From Pseudomonas putida (lineage in GTDB: Bacteria > Pseudomonadota > Gammaproteobacteria > Pseudomonadales > Pseudomonadaceae): a DNA stretch of 64,000 nt. Below, piece by piece: positions 46,384-59,252 of this stretch. The translations under genes were made by a program, and so were the position numbers. The notes under the pieces were generated by a model. It did no database searches. It worked only from the letters and a program-made list of their open reading frames with translations, and was not told where the DNA came from. The stretch spans positions 2,852,501 through 2,916,500 of the forward strand of contig CP124529.1 of the NCBI GenBank assembly GCA_029953615.1, in the 5' to 3' direction. Position 1 is the stretch's first letter; every line of letters begins with the position of its first letter.

Positions 46384-47776
46384 ATAGAACAACCGCGGCT
46401 CCGGCGAGTCCAGCAGGCTGGCCAGCTTGGTCAGGGCAAAGCCGAGTTCCTGGCGGCTGGGGGCCATCAGGGCGATGCGAACGCCGCAGGTGGCGTGACT
46501 GCGTTCAGCCAGGAACTGACTACCACTGACTACCGTGACGCCATTGTCGCGCGCCAGGTTGGCGAACTCATCGCTGGTCCATGGCTGCGGCAACTCCAGC
46601 CAGATGTGGAAACTGTTGGGCTGGCTGTGGATCCTGTACTTGCCAAGAATCTCCCGGGCCATTTGCTGGCGCGCGGCCGCCTCTTCCTGTTGTTCCCTCA
46701 CTAGCTGGTCGGCCATGCCGCTGTTGATCAGGTTGCTGGCCAGTTGCGCCATCAACGGTGATGGCATCCAGACGCTGCTGCGTACCATCGACGATAGCCG
46801 CGACAGCGTTTGCGGCGGGGCATACAGGTAACCGATGCGCAGCGCCGGCAGCACGCTCTTGGACAGGCTGGTCAGATACACCGAGCGCTCGGGCGCATAG
46901 GCTGCAAGCGGTTGGTAATCCGGTGCGGGCTCGAGGAAACCGTAGATATCGTCATCGACGATAAACAGGTCGAACTCGCGGGCGATCTCGGCGATGGCCT
47001 GGCGCCGTGCCGTGGGGCATGATCGAGTTGGTCGGGTTCTGGTGCGTGGCGACGCACACCAGCAGGGAAGGGCGGTGCTCCAGGCACGCCGCGCGCAATG
47101 CTTCGGGAATCAGGCCGTGCTCGTCCATGGCCACGCCGCGCAGGCGGCGGCCCATGCTGTGGGCCAGGGAGATGATGCCCGGGTAGCAGAACGACTCGCA
47201 TAGCACCACATCGTCGCTCTTGGAAAGGCTGGCGATGGCCACCAGTAGACCGTGCTGTGCCCCCGAAGTCAGTACCACCTGCTGCCAGCACGCCTCGGGT
47301 AGCCGGCGCCGGATCCAGGCAGCGCCGGCCTGCTTGTGGGTCGCGTGGCCGCCTTCCGTGACGTAGTCGAGTACTTGCGTCAGGTCGGGCGACGCGGCCA
47401 GCTCGGTTATGGCCCCGCGCAGCCAGTCGGTCATGTGGGCATCGTTGGGCTTGATGATCGACAGGTCGATCTGGCCGCTCTCACGCTCGGCCGGCGCAGG
47501 CCCGGGCCTGACGACAGGGGCAGGATTTGGCACCTGCGGTTGCGGCAGCACGAAGGTACCTCGACCGACTTCGCCCACCACCAGGCCACGCTTGGCGGCT
47601 TCGTCATAGGCCCGGCCGATGGTCCCGGGGGTCACGCTCAAGGACTCAGCCAAGTCCTTGAGCGTCGGCAAACGTTCGCCAGCAGCGAGCCGGCCGCTGC
47701 CGATGTCCTGCTCAAGGGCGTCGGCGATCATCAGGTAGACCGGCTGCGCCAGGTCGCTGTAGTGAGGAACCCACAT
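46381..47776 (-). CDS. MocR-family (GntR/aminotransferase) transcriptional regulator, frame broken by one extra base
   Basis: MocR proteins fuse a GntR winged helix to a PLP-binding aminotransferase-like domain. The start MWVPHYSDLAQPVYLMIADA leads into the winged helix with LAESLSVTPGTIGRAYDEA. The aminotransferase-like part has THQNPTNS and the PLP-lysine segment YLTSLSKSVLPALRIGY. One extra base in the GGGG at 47014-47017 breaks the frame after NPTNSIMP. Removing it gives 464 residues and joins MPTARRQAIAEIAREFDLFI. It is divergent from the permease gene at 48096 and probably controls it through the repeats at 47868-48071. TauR-like taurine regulators belong to this family; the effector is unknown. 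Confidence 0.85.
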
Positions 47777-47867
47777 GGAAATGGCACCAGAATCTGCAAG
47801 AGCGCGGAAGCCTAGCACGAAAGGCCTGATGGACGTAATCGTGATTTCCGCCCATGAATTACCATGA

Positions 47868-48071
47868 TTGCATCGATCATATTTCCTGCTTGGCTTCATA
47901 TGCTGCCAGTCTGGACGGGCTAAGCTTTAGCACCTCGGTCTGTCTTTTTTTCAGAAAAACCCATTTAAATCATATTGTTATTCGGTTTGACAGGACTTGT
48001 TTCACGGCGTGTACAAGAAATTCATTGAATCGATGTTATTTTTGTAAATACAATCATTGCATCGATTCAAT
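47868..48071. promoter_or_regulatory. Three ATTGCATCGAT-like motifs in the divergent regulator-permease spacer
   Basis: ATTGCATCGAT at 47868-47878, ATTGAATCGATG at 48024-48035 and ATTGCATCGATT at 48056-48067. The last two also form a perfect 12-bp inverted repeat (48024-48035 with 48060-48071, ATTGAATCGATG/CATCGATTCAAT) with a 24-base spacer. The whole 319-base spacer between 47776 and 48096 is A+T-rich and contains no other gene. MocR regulators usually bind repeated sites in such divergent spacers, so these are candidate operators. Confidence 0.6.
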
Positions 48072-48095
48072 CTGCCGGAATAAGGATATACCGTT

Positions 48096-48881
48096 ATGGA
48101 GCTGTTAGGCGCGTTCTGGGCGGAGCACTGGTTGCTGGCGATCCTCATGCTCGGGGCGATTGCCTTCGTAGCTGGCTTCGTCGACAGCATTGCCGGTGGC
48201 GGCGGGCTGTTCCTGGTGCCGGGCTTTCTGCTGGTTGGCATGCCACCCCAGGTGGCCCTCGGCCAGGAAAAACTGGTCAGCACCCTCGGCACGTTGGCGG
48301 CCATTCGCAACTTCCTGGCCAATAGCAAGATGGTCTGGCAGGTGGCGCTGGTCGGCGTGCCGTTCGCATTGCTCGGTGCCTACCTGGGGGCACACCTGAT
48401 CGTGTCAATCTCTCAGGAAACCGTGGGCAAGATCATCCTGGCGCTGATCCCCTTCGGCATCCTCATCTTCCTCACCCCCAAGGACCGCCCGGTCAAGGAG
48501 CGCGAACTGTCATCGCGCATGCTGTTCACCGTGGTCCCGCTGACCTGCCTGGCCATCGGTTTCTATGACGGCTTCTTCGGCCCCGGTACCGGCAGCATGT
48601 TCATCATTGCTTTCCATTACCTGCTGCGCATGGACCTGGTCTCCAGCTCGGCCAACTCCAAAACCTTCAACTTCGCGTCCAACATCGGCGCCCTGGTGGC
48701 CTTCGTCATTGCCGGCAAGGTCGTCTACCTGCTGGCGTTGCCGCTGGTGGCCTGCAACATCCTCGGTAATCACCTGGGCAGCGCGCTGGCCCTGCGCAAG
48801 GGCAACGAAGTGGTACGCAAGGCGCTGGTGTTCTCGATGCTTTGCCTGTTCACCAGCCTGGGCTTGAAGTACCTGACCTGA
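48096..48881 (+). CDS. TauE/SafE (TSUP) family membrane permease
   Basis: A 261-residue inner-membrane protein with about eight predicted membrane segments in two halves. It shows the family hallmarks: an N-terminal GFVDSIAGGGGLFLVPGFLL, and DGFFGPGTGSMFIIAF in the second half. The family moves sulfur-containing anions such as sulfite, sulfoacetate or isethionate. It is divergent from the MocR gene and precedes a dehydrogenase by 22 bases, so the two are likely one operon. The start MELLGAFWAEHWLLAILMLG is the only one fitting the family. Confidence 0.88.
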   Translation: MELLGAFWAEHWLLAILMLGAIAFVAGFVDSIAGGGGLFLVPGFLLVGMPPQVALGQEKLVSTLGTLAAIRNFLANSKMVWQVALVGVPFALLGAYLGAHLIVSISQETVGKIILALIPFGILIFLTPKDRPVKERELSSRMLFTVVPLTCLAIGFYDGFFGPGTGSMFIIAFHYLLRMDLVSSSANSKTFNFASNIGALVAFVIAGKVVYLLALPLVACNILGNHLGSALALRKGNEVVRKALVFSMLCLFTSLGLKYLT

Positions 48882-48903
48882 CTCATCGACAAGGAAACAA
48901 CTG

Positions 48904-49665
48904 ATGAAAACCGCATTCGTAACCGGCGCCTCGGCGGGCTTTGGTCGCGCCATCTGCCGTACCTTGGTCGGCAAAGGCTACCGCGTGATCGGTGGCGCCC
49001 GGCGCATGGACAAGCTGCAAGCGCTGGAAGCCGAACTGGGCGCCAACTTCATTCCGCTGGCGCTGGATGTCACCGACCCGGTGTCAATCGAGATGGCGGT
49101 CGAGCGGATTCGTGATGCTTCGCTGCAGATCGACCTGCTGGTCAATAATGCCGGGCTGGCGCTGGGGGTGGACCGTGCCCAGGCCAGCAGCGCTGAAAAC
49201 TGGCAGCGGATGATCGACACCAACATCACCGGCCTGGCCATGGTCACCCACAAGTTCCTGCCGCAGATGGTGGAAGCCGACAGCGGCATGATCATCAACA
49301 TTGGCTCGATCGCCGGCACCTACCCCTACCCGGGCGGTAACGTGTATGGCGCCAGCAAGGCTTTCGTCCGCCAGTTCAGCCTCAACCTGCGTGCCGACCT
49401 GGCGGGCACCCGCGTGCGGGTGAGCAACATCGAGCCGGGGCTGTGCTCGGGCACCGATTTCTCGGTGGTGCGCCTGAACGGTGACCTGGATGCCGTGCAG
49501 GCCCTGTACCGGGATGTGCAGGCCATCCTGCCCGAGGATATCGCGGCCACGGTGGCCTGGATTGCCGAGCAGCCGGCGCATGTGAACATCAATACCATCG
49601 AAATCATGCCGGTGGCGCAGAGCAGCGCGGCGCTGAACGTGGTACGCAACCTGCCGCGTTGCTGA
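48904..49665 (+). CDS. Short-chain dehydrogenase, YdfG/IsfD type (3-hydroxy acid or sulfoacetaldehyde dehydrogenase/reductase)
   Basis: A 253-residue NADP-type SDR. It has the nucleotide-binding TGASAGFG at residues 8-15 and NNAG near 82. The catalytic Ser is in INIGSIAGTYPYPGG, and Tyr and Lys are in NVYGASKAFVRQF. The segments IDLLVNNAGLALG, AFVRQFSLNLRADL and PAHVNINTIEIMPV closely match E. coli YdfG, which oxidises serine and 3-hydroxy acids and reduces malonic semialdehyde. IsfD, which reduces sulfoacetaldehyde to isethionate, belongs to the same group. Linkage to a TauE-family permease and a MocR regulator favours the IsfD role, but sequence alone does not decide. Confidence 0.88.
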   Translation: MKTAFVTGASAGFGRAICRTLVGKGYRVIGGARRMDKLQALEAELGANFIPLALDVTDPVSIEMAVERIRDASLQIDLLVNNAGLALGVDRAQASSAENWQRMIDTNITGLAMVTHKFLPQMVEADSGMIINIGSIAGTYPYPGGNVYGASKAFVRQFSLNLRADLAGTRVRVSNIEPGLCSGTDFSVVRLNGDLDAVQALYRDVQAILPEDIAATVAWIAEQPAHVNINTIEIMPVAQSSAALNVVRNLPRC

Positions 49666-49699
49666 CCGGTCGGGGTGGATGGCACCGGCGTTGCCGGTG

Positions 49700-49780
49700 T
49701 TCGCGGGTGAACCCGCTCCTACAGGAAAGCGCGACGGCTTGGGCATGTGTAGTACCTGTGGGAGCGGGCTCACCCGCGAA
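49700..49780. repeat. Inverted REP pair between the dehydrogenase and fdoG
   Basis: TTCGCGGGTGAACCCGCTCC... (49700-49725) and its near-perfect inverse (49755-49780), separated by 29 bases. P. putida REP type with core GCTCCTACAGG. It probably also ends transcription of the permease-dehydrogenase unit. Confidence 0.88.
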
Positions 49781-49850
49781 TCAGACATCACAGCGCCTTG
49801 TGCTGACCTATGTCATCGCACCTTCTCGATTCTTGGCTAGTCTTACCTGT

Positions 49851-49873
49851 TGGCGGCCATCAATTGGCCGCCA
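49851..49873 (+). promoter_or_regulatory. Hairpin upstream of fdoG
   Basis: TGGCGGCCA, loop TCAAT, TGGCCGCCA: a perfect 9-bp stem 62 bases before the fdoG start, without a T-run. It may be an operator or part of the leader. No clear -10/-35 boxes were recognised next to it. Confidence 0.45.
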
Positions 49874-49935
49874 CCGTGAGTACCAAGAGGCGCCGGCCAT
49901 GTTCCGTGCGTCCACCACCTGATCAGGAGTGCACG

Positions 49936-52900
49936 ATGGACCTGAACCGTCGGCAGTTCTTCAAGGTCGCCGCCGTCGGCCTTGGAGGCTCGAGCCTTGC
50001 GGCGTTGGGCATGGCCCCGACACCCGCATTCGCCGAGCAGGTGCGTCACTTCAAGCTGGCGCATACCAAAGAGACCCGTAACACCTGCCCCTACTGCTCG
50101 GTCGGCTGCGGCCTGATCATGTACAGCCAGGGCGATGCGGGCAAGAACGTCAAACAGAACATCATCCATATCGAAGGTGACGCCGACCACCCGGTCAACC
50201 GCGGCACCCTCTGCCCGAAAGGCGCCGGCTTGCTGGACTTCATCCACAGCCCGAGCCGCCTGCAGTACCCCGAGGTGCGCAAACCGGGCAGCAAGGAGTG
50301 GGTGCGGGTCAGCTGGGACGAGGCGCTCGATCGCGTCGCCGACCTGATGAAGCAGGACCGCGACGCCAACTTCATCGAAAAGAACGCCCAGGGGCAAACG
50401 GTCAACCGCTGGCTCACCACCGGTTTTCTCGCTGCTTCCGCCGCCTCCAGCGAGGCCGGCTACCTGACCCACAAGGTCGTCCGCGCAACAGGCATGCTGG
50501 GGTTCGATAACCAGGCTCGTGTCTGACATGGCCCGACGGTGGCAAGTCTTGCCCCGACGTACGGCCGTGGCGCCATGACCAACCACTGGTCCGATATCGC
50601 CAACGCGAATCTGGTCCTGGTGATGGGTGGCAACGCAGCAGAAGCGCATCCGTGCGGCTTCAAGTGGGTGACCGAGGCCAAGGCGCACAACAAGGCGCGG
50701 CTGATCGTGGTCGACCCGCGCTTTACCCGTACCGCTTCGGTGGCGGATTACTACGCACCGATCCGTACCGGTACCGACATCGCCTTCATGGGCGGGCTGA
50801 TCAATTACCTGCTGAGCAACGACAAGATCCAGCACGAGTACGTGCGCAACTACACCGACGTGTCGTTCATCGTCAAAGAGAACTATGGCTTCGAGGATGG
50901 CCTGTTCAGCGGTTACGACGAGGCCAAGCGCGTGTATGCCGACAAGTCCGGCTGGGGTTACGAGCTGGGTGAGGACGGTTTTGCCAAGGTCGATCCGACC
51001 CTGCAGCACCCGCGCTGCGTATTCCAGCTGATGAAGCAGCACTACAGCCGCTATACACCGGAACTGGCAAGCATGACCTGTGGCATGCCGCAGGACGCCA
51101 TGCTGAAGATCTGGGAAGAGATCGCCACCTGCTCGGTACCGGGCAAGACCATGACGATCCTTTACGCGCTCGGCTGGACGCAGCACTCGATCGGCGCACA
51201 GATCATCCGCAGTGCGGCCATGGTCCAGTTGCTGCTGGGCAACGTCGGCATGCCGGGGGGGGGGGTCAACGCCTTGCGCGGGCACTCCAACATCCAGGGC
51301 CTGACCGACCTCGGCCTGCTGTCCAACTCGCTGCCGGGTTATCTGACCCTGGCTGGCGATGCCGAACAGGACTACGCCGCCTACATTGACAAACGTGCCT
51401 CCAAACCGCTGCGCCCGGGGCAACTGTCGTACTGGCAGAACTATGGCAAGTTCCACGTCAGCCTGATGAAAGCCTGGTACGGCGCCAACGCCACGGCCGA
51501 GAACAACTGGGGCTACGACTGGCTGCCCAAGCTCGATGTGCCGGCCTACGATGTGCTGCGCATGTTCGAGATGATGAGCCAGGGCAAGGTCAACGGCTAC
51601 ATGTGCCAGGGCTTCAACCCGATTGCCGCGCTGCCGGACAAGAACCGCGTCACCGCCGCCCTGGCCAAGCTCAAGTGGCTGGTGATCATGGACCCGCTGG
51701 CCACCGAAACTTCGGAGTTCTGGCGCAACGCCGGGCCGTTCAACGATGTCGACACGGCTAACATCCAGACCGAAGTAATCCGCCTGCCCACCACCTGCTT
51801 CGCCGAGGAAGACGGCTCGCTGGTCAACAGCAGCCGCTGGTTGCAGTGGCACTGGAAGGGCGCCGATGGCCCGGGCGAGACCCGCACCGACGTGCACATC
51901 ATGAGCGAGCTGTTCCTGCGCCTGCGCCAACGCTACCAGGCCGAGGGCGGCGCCTACCCGGACCCGCTGATGAACATCAGCTGGCCATACAAGATCCCGG
52001 AAGAGCCATCCCCGGAGGAGCTGGCCAAGGAAATGAACGGCTGGGCGGTGACCGACGTTACCGACCCGACTGGCGCAGTGCTCAAGGCCGGCCAGCAACT
52101 GGCGGGCTTTGGCCAGCTCAAGGACGATGGCAGCACCGCGTCCGGCTGCTGGATCTTCGCCGGCAGCTGGACCGAGCAGGGTAACCAGATGGCTCGCCGT
52201 GACAACAGCGACCCGTACGGCATGCACCAGGTGCAGAACTGGGCCTGGGCCTGGCCGGCCAACCGCCGCATCCTCTACAACCGTGCTTCCAGCGACCCGC
52301 AAGGCAAGCCGTGGGACCCGGAGAAGAAGCGCCTGGTCTGGTGGAATGGCAAGGCCTGGACCGGTACCGACGTGCCCGACTTCAAGGTCGATTCGCCACC
52401 CGAGGCGGGGATGAACCCGTTCATCATGAACCCCGAGGGCGTGGCGCGGTTCTTCGCCATCGACAAGATGGCCGAAGGCCCGTTCCCCGAGCACTACGAG
52501 CCGTTCGAGACGCCGATTGGCATCAACCCGCTGCACCCGCAGAACAAGAAGGCCACCAGCAACCCGGCCGGGCGGGTCTTCGACTCGGTGTGGGACACCC
52601 TGGGCAAGCACGACGAATTCCCGTACGCGGCGACCACGTACCGGCTTACCGAGCACTTCCACTTCTGGAGCAAGCATTGCCGCCTCAACGCCATTGCCCA
52701 GCCCGAGCAGTTCGTCGAAATCGGCGAGGTGCTGGCCAACGAGAAGGGGATCAAGGCCGGTGACCGGGTGCGGGTGTCGAGCAAGCGCGGGCACATCGAC
52801 GCCGTGGCGGTGGTGACCAAGCGGATTCGCCCGCTCAAGGTCAACAACCAGACCGTGCACCAGATCGGCATCCCGCTGCACTGGGGCTTCACCGGGGCCA

Positions 52901-53004
52901 CGCGGCATGGCTACCTGACCAACACCCTGGTGCCTTTCCTGGGTGACGGCAATACCCAGACGCCAGAGTCCAAGTCGTTCCTCGTCAAAGTGGAGAAACT
53001 CTGA
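49936..53004 (+). CDS. fdoG: Formate dehydrogenase-N/O type, alpha (catalytic) subunit, selenocysteine-containing
   Basis: Periplasmic molybdenum/tungsten-bis-MGD enzyme subunit that oxidises formate to carbon dioxide. The 1022-residue product starts with a Tat signal ([15 protein letters not shown], cleavage after AFA near residue 33). It binds a [4Fe-4S] cluster through [13 protein letters not shown] and GTLCPKGAG. Codon 197 is TGA (50524-50526) in the context [16 protein letters not shown], exactly where E. coli FdnG/FdoG has selenocysteine, and a bSECIS-like hairpin follows. The first half alone would stop at 50526, so a naive call would split the gene. A run of 11 G (51255-51265) encodes PGGGV. 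GGAGT precedes ATG 49936. The stop overlaps fdoH (TGATG). Confidence 0.96.
50524..50566 (+). promoter_or_regulatory. Selenocysteine TGA codon and bSECIS hairpin in fdoG
   Basis: The in-frame TGA at 50524-50526 is followed by a hairpin inside the coding sequence. GG (50538-50539), bulged T (50540) and GGCA (50541-50544) pair with TGCC (50550-50553) and CC (50554-50555) around the loop AGTCT. GGCC 50530-50533 and 50563-50566 can close it. The bulged U and the GUCU in the loop match the SelB-binding features of the E. coli fdhF/fdnG elements. SelB and tRNA-Sec are encoded about 7-8 kb downstream. Confidence 0.85.
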
Positions 53005-53954
53005 TGGCCAGCCAAGACATCATCGCCCGCTCGGCCACCACCACCGTACCGCCTTCGGTACGCCAGCAGCAGGAAGTCGCCAAGCTGATCGACACCACCA
53101 AGTGCATCGGCTGCAAGGCCTGTCAGGTGGCGTGTTCGGAGTGGAACGAACTGCGTGACGAGGTCGGCCACAACCACGGCACCTACGATAACCCCCAGGA
53201 CCTCACCGCCGAGACCTGGACCCTGATGCGCTTCACCGAGCATGAGCGCGACGACGGCAACCTGGAGTGGCTGATCCGCAAGGACGGCTGCATGCACTGC
53301 GCCGAGCCAGGTTGCCTGAAGGCCTGCCCGAGCCCGGGGGCGATCATCAAGCATGCCAACGGCATTGTCGACTTCAACCAGGACCACTGCATCGGTTGCG
53401 GCTACTGCATCACCGGCTGCCCGTTCAATATCCCGCGCATCTCGCAGAAGGACCACAAGGCGTACAAGTGCACCCTGTGTTCCGACCGCGTGACGGTGGG
53501 CCTGGAGCCGGCCTGCGTGAAAACCTGCCCGACCGGGGCGATCGTGTTCGGCAGCAAGGACGAGATGAAGGTGCATGCTGCCGAGCGCATTGTCGACCTC
53601 AAGTCGCGAGGCTACGACAATGCCGGGCTGTACGACCCGGACGGCGTCGGTGGCACCCACGTGATGTATGTGCTGCACCATGCCGACACGCCGAAGCTGT
53701 ATGCCGGCCTGCCGGACCAGCCGGTGATCAGCCCGCTGGTCGGGCTGTGGAAGGGCATCACCAAGCCGCTGGCGCTGCTGGCCATGGGCGCGGCGGTGCT
53801 GGCCGGGTTCTTCCACTATGTGCGGGTCGGGCCGCAGCGGGTAGAGGAGGACGAACACCCGACACCTGCGGATGAAAGCGTGCACCAGGTGGACCCGTCG
53901 GTCCATGTCTATGATCCGACCAAGCCCGGTGGGCAAGGGGAGCAGCGGCCATGA
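53004..53954 (+). CDS. fdoH: Formate dehydrogenase beta subunit (four-cluster ferredoxin)
   Basis: Electron-transfer subunit of 316 residues linking FdoG to the membrane cytochrome. Four cysteine groups for [4Fe-4S] clusters are visible: [15 protein letters not shown] (about residue 34), [31 protein letters not shown], and CTLCSDRV...[10 protein letters not shown]. One C-terminal membrane helix ([20 protein letters not shown], about residues 252-271) anchors it from the periplasmic side. The start overlaps the fdoG stop by one base and the stop overlaps fdoI by 4 bases. Confidence 0.96.
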   Translation: MASQDIIARSATTTVPPSVRQQQEVAKLIDTTKCIGCKACQVACSEWNELRDEVGHNHGTYDNPQDLTAETWTLMRFTEHERDDGNLEWLIRKDGCMHCAEPGCLKACPSPGAIIKHANGIVDFNQDHCIGCGYCITGCPFNIPRISQKDHKAYKCTLCSDRVTVGLEPACVKTCPTGAIVFGSKDEMKVHAAERIVDLKSRGYDNAGLYDPDGVGGTHVMYVLHHADTPKLYAGLPDQPVISPLVGLWKGITKPLALLAMGAAVLAGFFHYVRVGPQRVEEDEHPTPADESVHQVDPSVHVYDPTKPGGQGEQRP

Positions 53955-54607
53955 ACGACAACAAACCCATCCTGCGCTACAACGCCAACGAGCGCAGCAA
54001 CCACTGGGTCGTCGCGATCCTGTTCATCCTGGCTGGCCTGTCGGGGCTGGCGCTGTTCCATCCGGCGCTGTTCTGGCTCAGCAATCTGTTTGGCGGTGGG
54101 CCGTGGACGCGCATTCTGCATCCGTTCCTGGGCGTGGCGATGTTCGTGTTCTTCCTCGGCCTGGTGTTGCGTTTCTGGCGCGCGAACTTCATCACTGCCA
54201 ATGATCGTCTATGGTTGCGGCGTATCGATCGGGTCATGCTGAACAGGGAAGACGGCGTGCCACCGATCGGCAAGTACAACGCCGGTCAGAAGCTGCTGTT
54301 CTGGACCCTGTTGCTGTGCATGCTGGTGCTGTTGATCAGCGGCGTGGTGATCTGGCGTGCCTGGTTCAGTCATTACTTCGATATCGGCGCCATTCGCCTC
54401 GCCACTCTGCTCCACGCCCTGGCAGCTTTCGTGCTGATCCTCAGCATCATCGTGCACATCTACGCCGGCATCTGGATCAAGGGCTCGATCGGCGCCATGC
54501 TGCATGGCTGGGTCAGCCGCGCCTGGGCGCGCAAGCACCATGAGTTGTGGTACCGCGAAGTGACCGGTGACAAGACGCCGGGCAATCACGGACGAAAAGA
54601 AGGATGA
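53951..54607 (+). CDS. fdoI: Formate dehydrogenase gamma subunit (cytochrome b556)
   Basis: Membrane cytochrome b of 218 residues that passes electrons from FdoH to quinone. Four predicted membrane helices are seen (for example [19 protein letters not shown] and [15 protein letters not shown]). Histidines in [33 protein letters not shown] and [14 protein letters not shown] are candidate heme ligands. Overlaps fdoH by 4 bases (ATGA). Confidence 0.95.
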   Translation: MNDNKPILRYNANERSNHWVVAILFILAGLSGLALFHPALFWLSNLFGGGPWTRILHPFLGVAMFVFFLGLVLRFWRANFITANDRLWLRRIDRVMLNREDGVPPIGKYNAGQKLLFWTLLLCMLVLLISGVVIWRAWFSHYFDIGAIRLATLLHALAAFVLILSIIVHIYAGIWIKGSIGAMLHGWVSRAWARKHHELWYREVTGDKTPGNHGRKEG

Positions 54608-54611
54608 GCGC

Positions 54612-55532
54612 TTGAGCACGATACTCGAACCCGGGCAGATCGAAGCGTCGGCGGTGATGCCGCCGTTTCTGCACCTGCCCCCCGCCAATCTGTTCGAACT
54701 GCGCGCCGCGCGCCTGGAGCAGCTGGCCGAGGGCAATGCCCTTGGCGAATACCTGAAGCTGGTGGCCCGCTTGTGCCGTGTCCAGCAGCAGCTTGTGGAT
54801 AACCCGCCCACCTGCATACCGGTAGCCGAGGCGCGTCAGCGCCTGTGCATAAGTCATGGCCTGCCGCCGCTGGCGGCGGACAGCCTGGTCCGTGAAGGGC
54901 CATGGCTGGTCTGGTTGCAGGCCTTGCTCGAGCACTTCAATGCGCAGACCAGCGGCCCGCTGGGTGAGGCGTTGCTAGCCCTGCGTGGCAGCGACGACAG
55001 CCAGCGCAAGGGCTGGGGCATTGCCTTGCTCGCCGGCCAGTACGACGCAGTGCCCGCGGCGCTGGTGCCGTTCATTGGCGCGGCCCTGCAGGCGGCCTGG
55101 TCCAGTTGGCTGCTGGCGTTGCCCGCGTCCGAGCTCAAGCCCGCCGGCGGCCTGGCCCAGTGCCCGGCCTGCGGTTCGCCGGCGATGGCCGGGGTAGTGC
55201 GCAACCGCGGCAAGCACAATGGCCTGCGCTACCTGGCCTGCTCGCTGTGTGCCTGCGAATGGCATGTGGTGCGGGTCAAGTGCGTGTACTGCGAGTCGAG
55301 CAAGGACCTGCGCTACACCAGCCTCGACGATGACCGCCATGCACCGGGCAAGGCGCCGCTGCGGGCGGAGTGCTGCCCCGAATGCGAGTGCTACCTGAAG
55401 CAGAACTACCTGGAAAACGATGCGGCAGCCGAGCCGCTGGCCGATGACCTGGCCAGCCTGGCACTGGACATTCGCCTGGACGAGGAGGGCTTCCATCGGT
55501 TGGCACCGAACCTGATGCTCGCACCCGGATAG
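54612..55532 (+). CDS. fdhE: Formate dehydrogenase accessory protein FdhE
   Basis: Cytoplasmic maturation factor for Tat-exported formate dehydrogenases. The 306-residue product has rubredoxin-like cysteine pairs CPACGSPAMAG, CSLCACEWHVVRVKC-VYC and CCPECECYL typical of FdhE. The preferred start is TTG at 54612 (STILEPGQIEA) with AGAAGGA eight bases upstream. A GTG at 54567 would overlap fdoI by 41 bases and add residues foreign to the family. Last structural gene before selA, separated by a REP pair. Confidence 0.92.
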   Translation: MSTILEPGQIEASAVMPPFLHLPPANLFELRAARLEQLAEGNALGEYLKLVARLCRVQQQLVDNPPTCIPVAEARQRLCISHGLPPLAADSLVREGPWLVWLQALLEHFNAQTSGPLGEALLALRGSDDSQRKGWGIALLAGQYDAVPAALVPFIGAALQAAWSSWLLALPASELKPAGGLAQCPACGSPAMAGVVRNRGKHNGLRYLACSLCACEWHVVRVKCVYCESSKDLRYTSLDDDRHAPGKAPLRAECCPECECYLKQNYLENDAAAEPLADDLASLALDIRLDEEGFHRLAPNLMLAPG

Positions 55533-55571
55533 TGGCTGAGTGTCTACACTGTAAGACCGAGTCGCCCTTTT

Positions 55572-55633
55572 CGCGGGCATGCCCGCTCCCAAATGGACCT
55601 GCGCAGAACCTTGTGGGAGCGGGCACGCCCGCG
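55572..55633. repeat. Inverted REP pair between fdhE and selA
   Basis: CGCGGGCATGCCCGCTCCCA (55572-55591) and its near-perfect inverse (55614-55633), separated by 22 bases. P. putida REP type. It separates the structural fdo genes from selAB and may reduce read-through. Confidence 0.85.
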
Positions 55634-55670
55634 GAGAGGCCAGAACAGACAACGGAATAGTCCAAGGTAG

Positions 55671-59024
<3,354 letters not shown>

Positions 59025-59030
59025 GTTCAA

Positions 59031-59126
59031 GGAAGGCAATCGCGCCCGGTGGCGCGGCCGGGCTTCAAACCCGGTTGGGGACGGCAGCCGTTCCCGGGCA
59101 GGTTCGACTCCCGCTGCCTTCCGCCA
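59031..59126 (+). tRNA. selC: tRNA-Sec (anticodon TCA)
   Basis: A 96-base gene with 8-bp acceptor stem GGAAGGCA/TGCCTTCC, anticodon TCA at 59065-59067 reading UGA, a long variable arm (about 59071-59096) and encoded CCA. The extended acceptor and size are diagnostic for bacterial tRNA-Sec. It lies directly after selB. Confidence 0.95.
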
Positions 59127-59136
59127 TTTTCTTTTG

Positions 59137-59246
59137 CCTGATCTGGCCCTATCGCCGGCAAGCCAGCTCCCACAGGTACTCCATAGGCTTCGGGCCTGGT
59201 GTTATCCCTGTGGGAGCTGGCTTGCCGGCGATAGGGCCAGATCAGG
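59137..59246. repeat. Inverted REP pair between tRNA-Sec and the asparaginase gene
   Basis: Two perfect 40-base inverted arms, 59137-59176 and 59207-59246, with a 30-base centre. Each carries GCCGGCAAGCCAGCTCCCAC. P. putida REP type, placed between converging genes. Confidence 0.9.
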
Positions 59247-59252
59247 CGGCAC

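Noticed and set aside
50521..50526. fdoG read as two genes or a pseudogene because of an in-frame TGA.
   Set aside because: The TGA stands at the conserved selenocysteine position, is followed by a bSECIS-like hairpin, and selA, selB and tRNA-Sec lie downstream.
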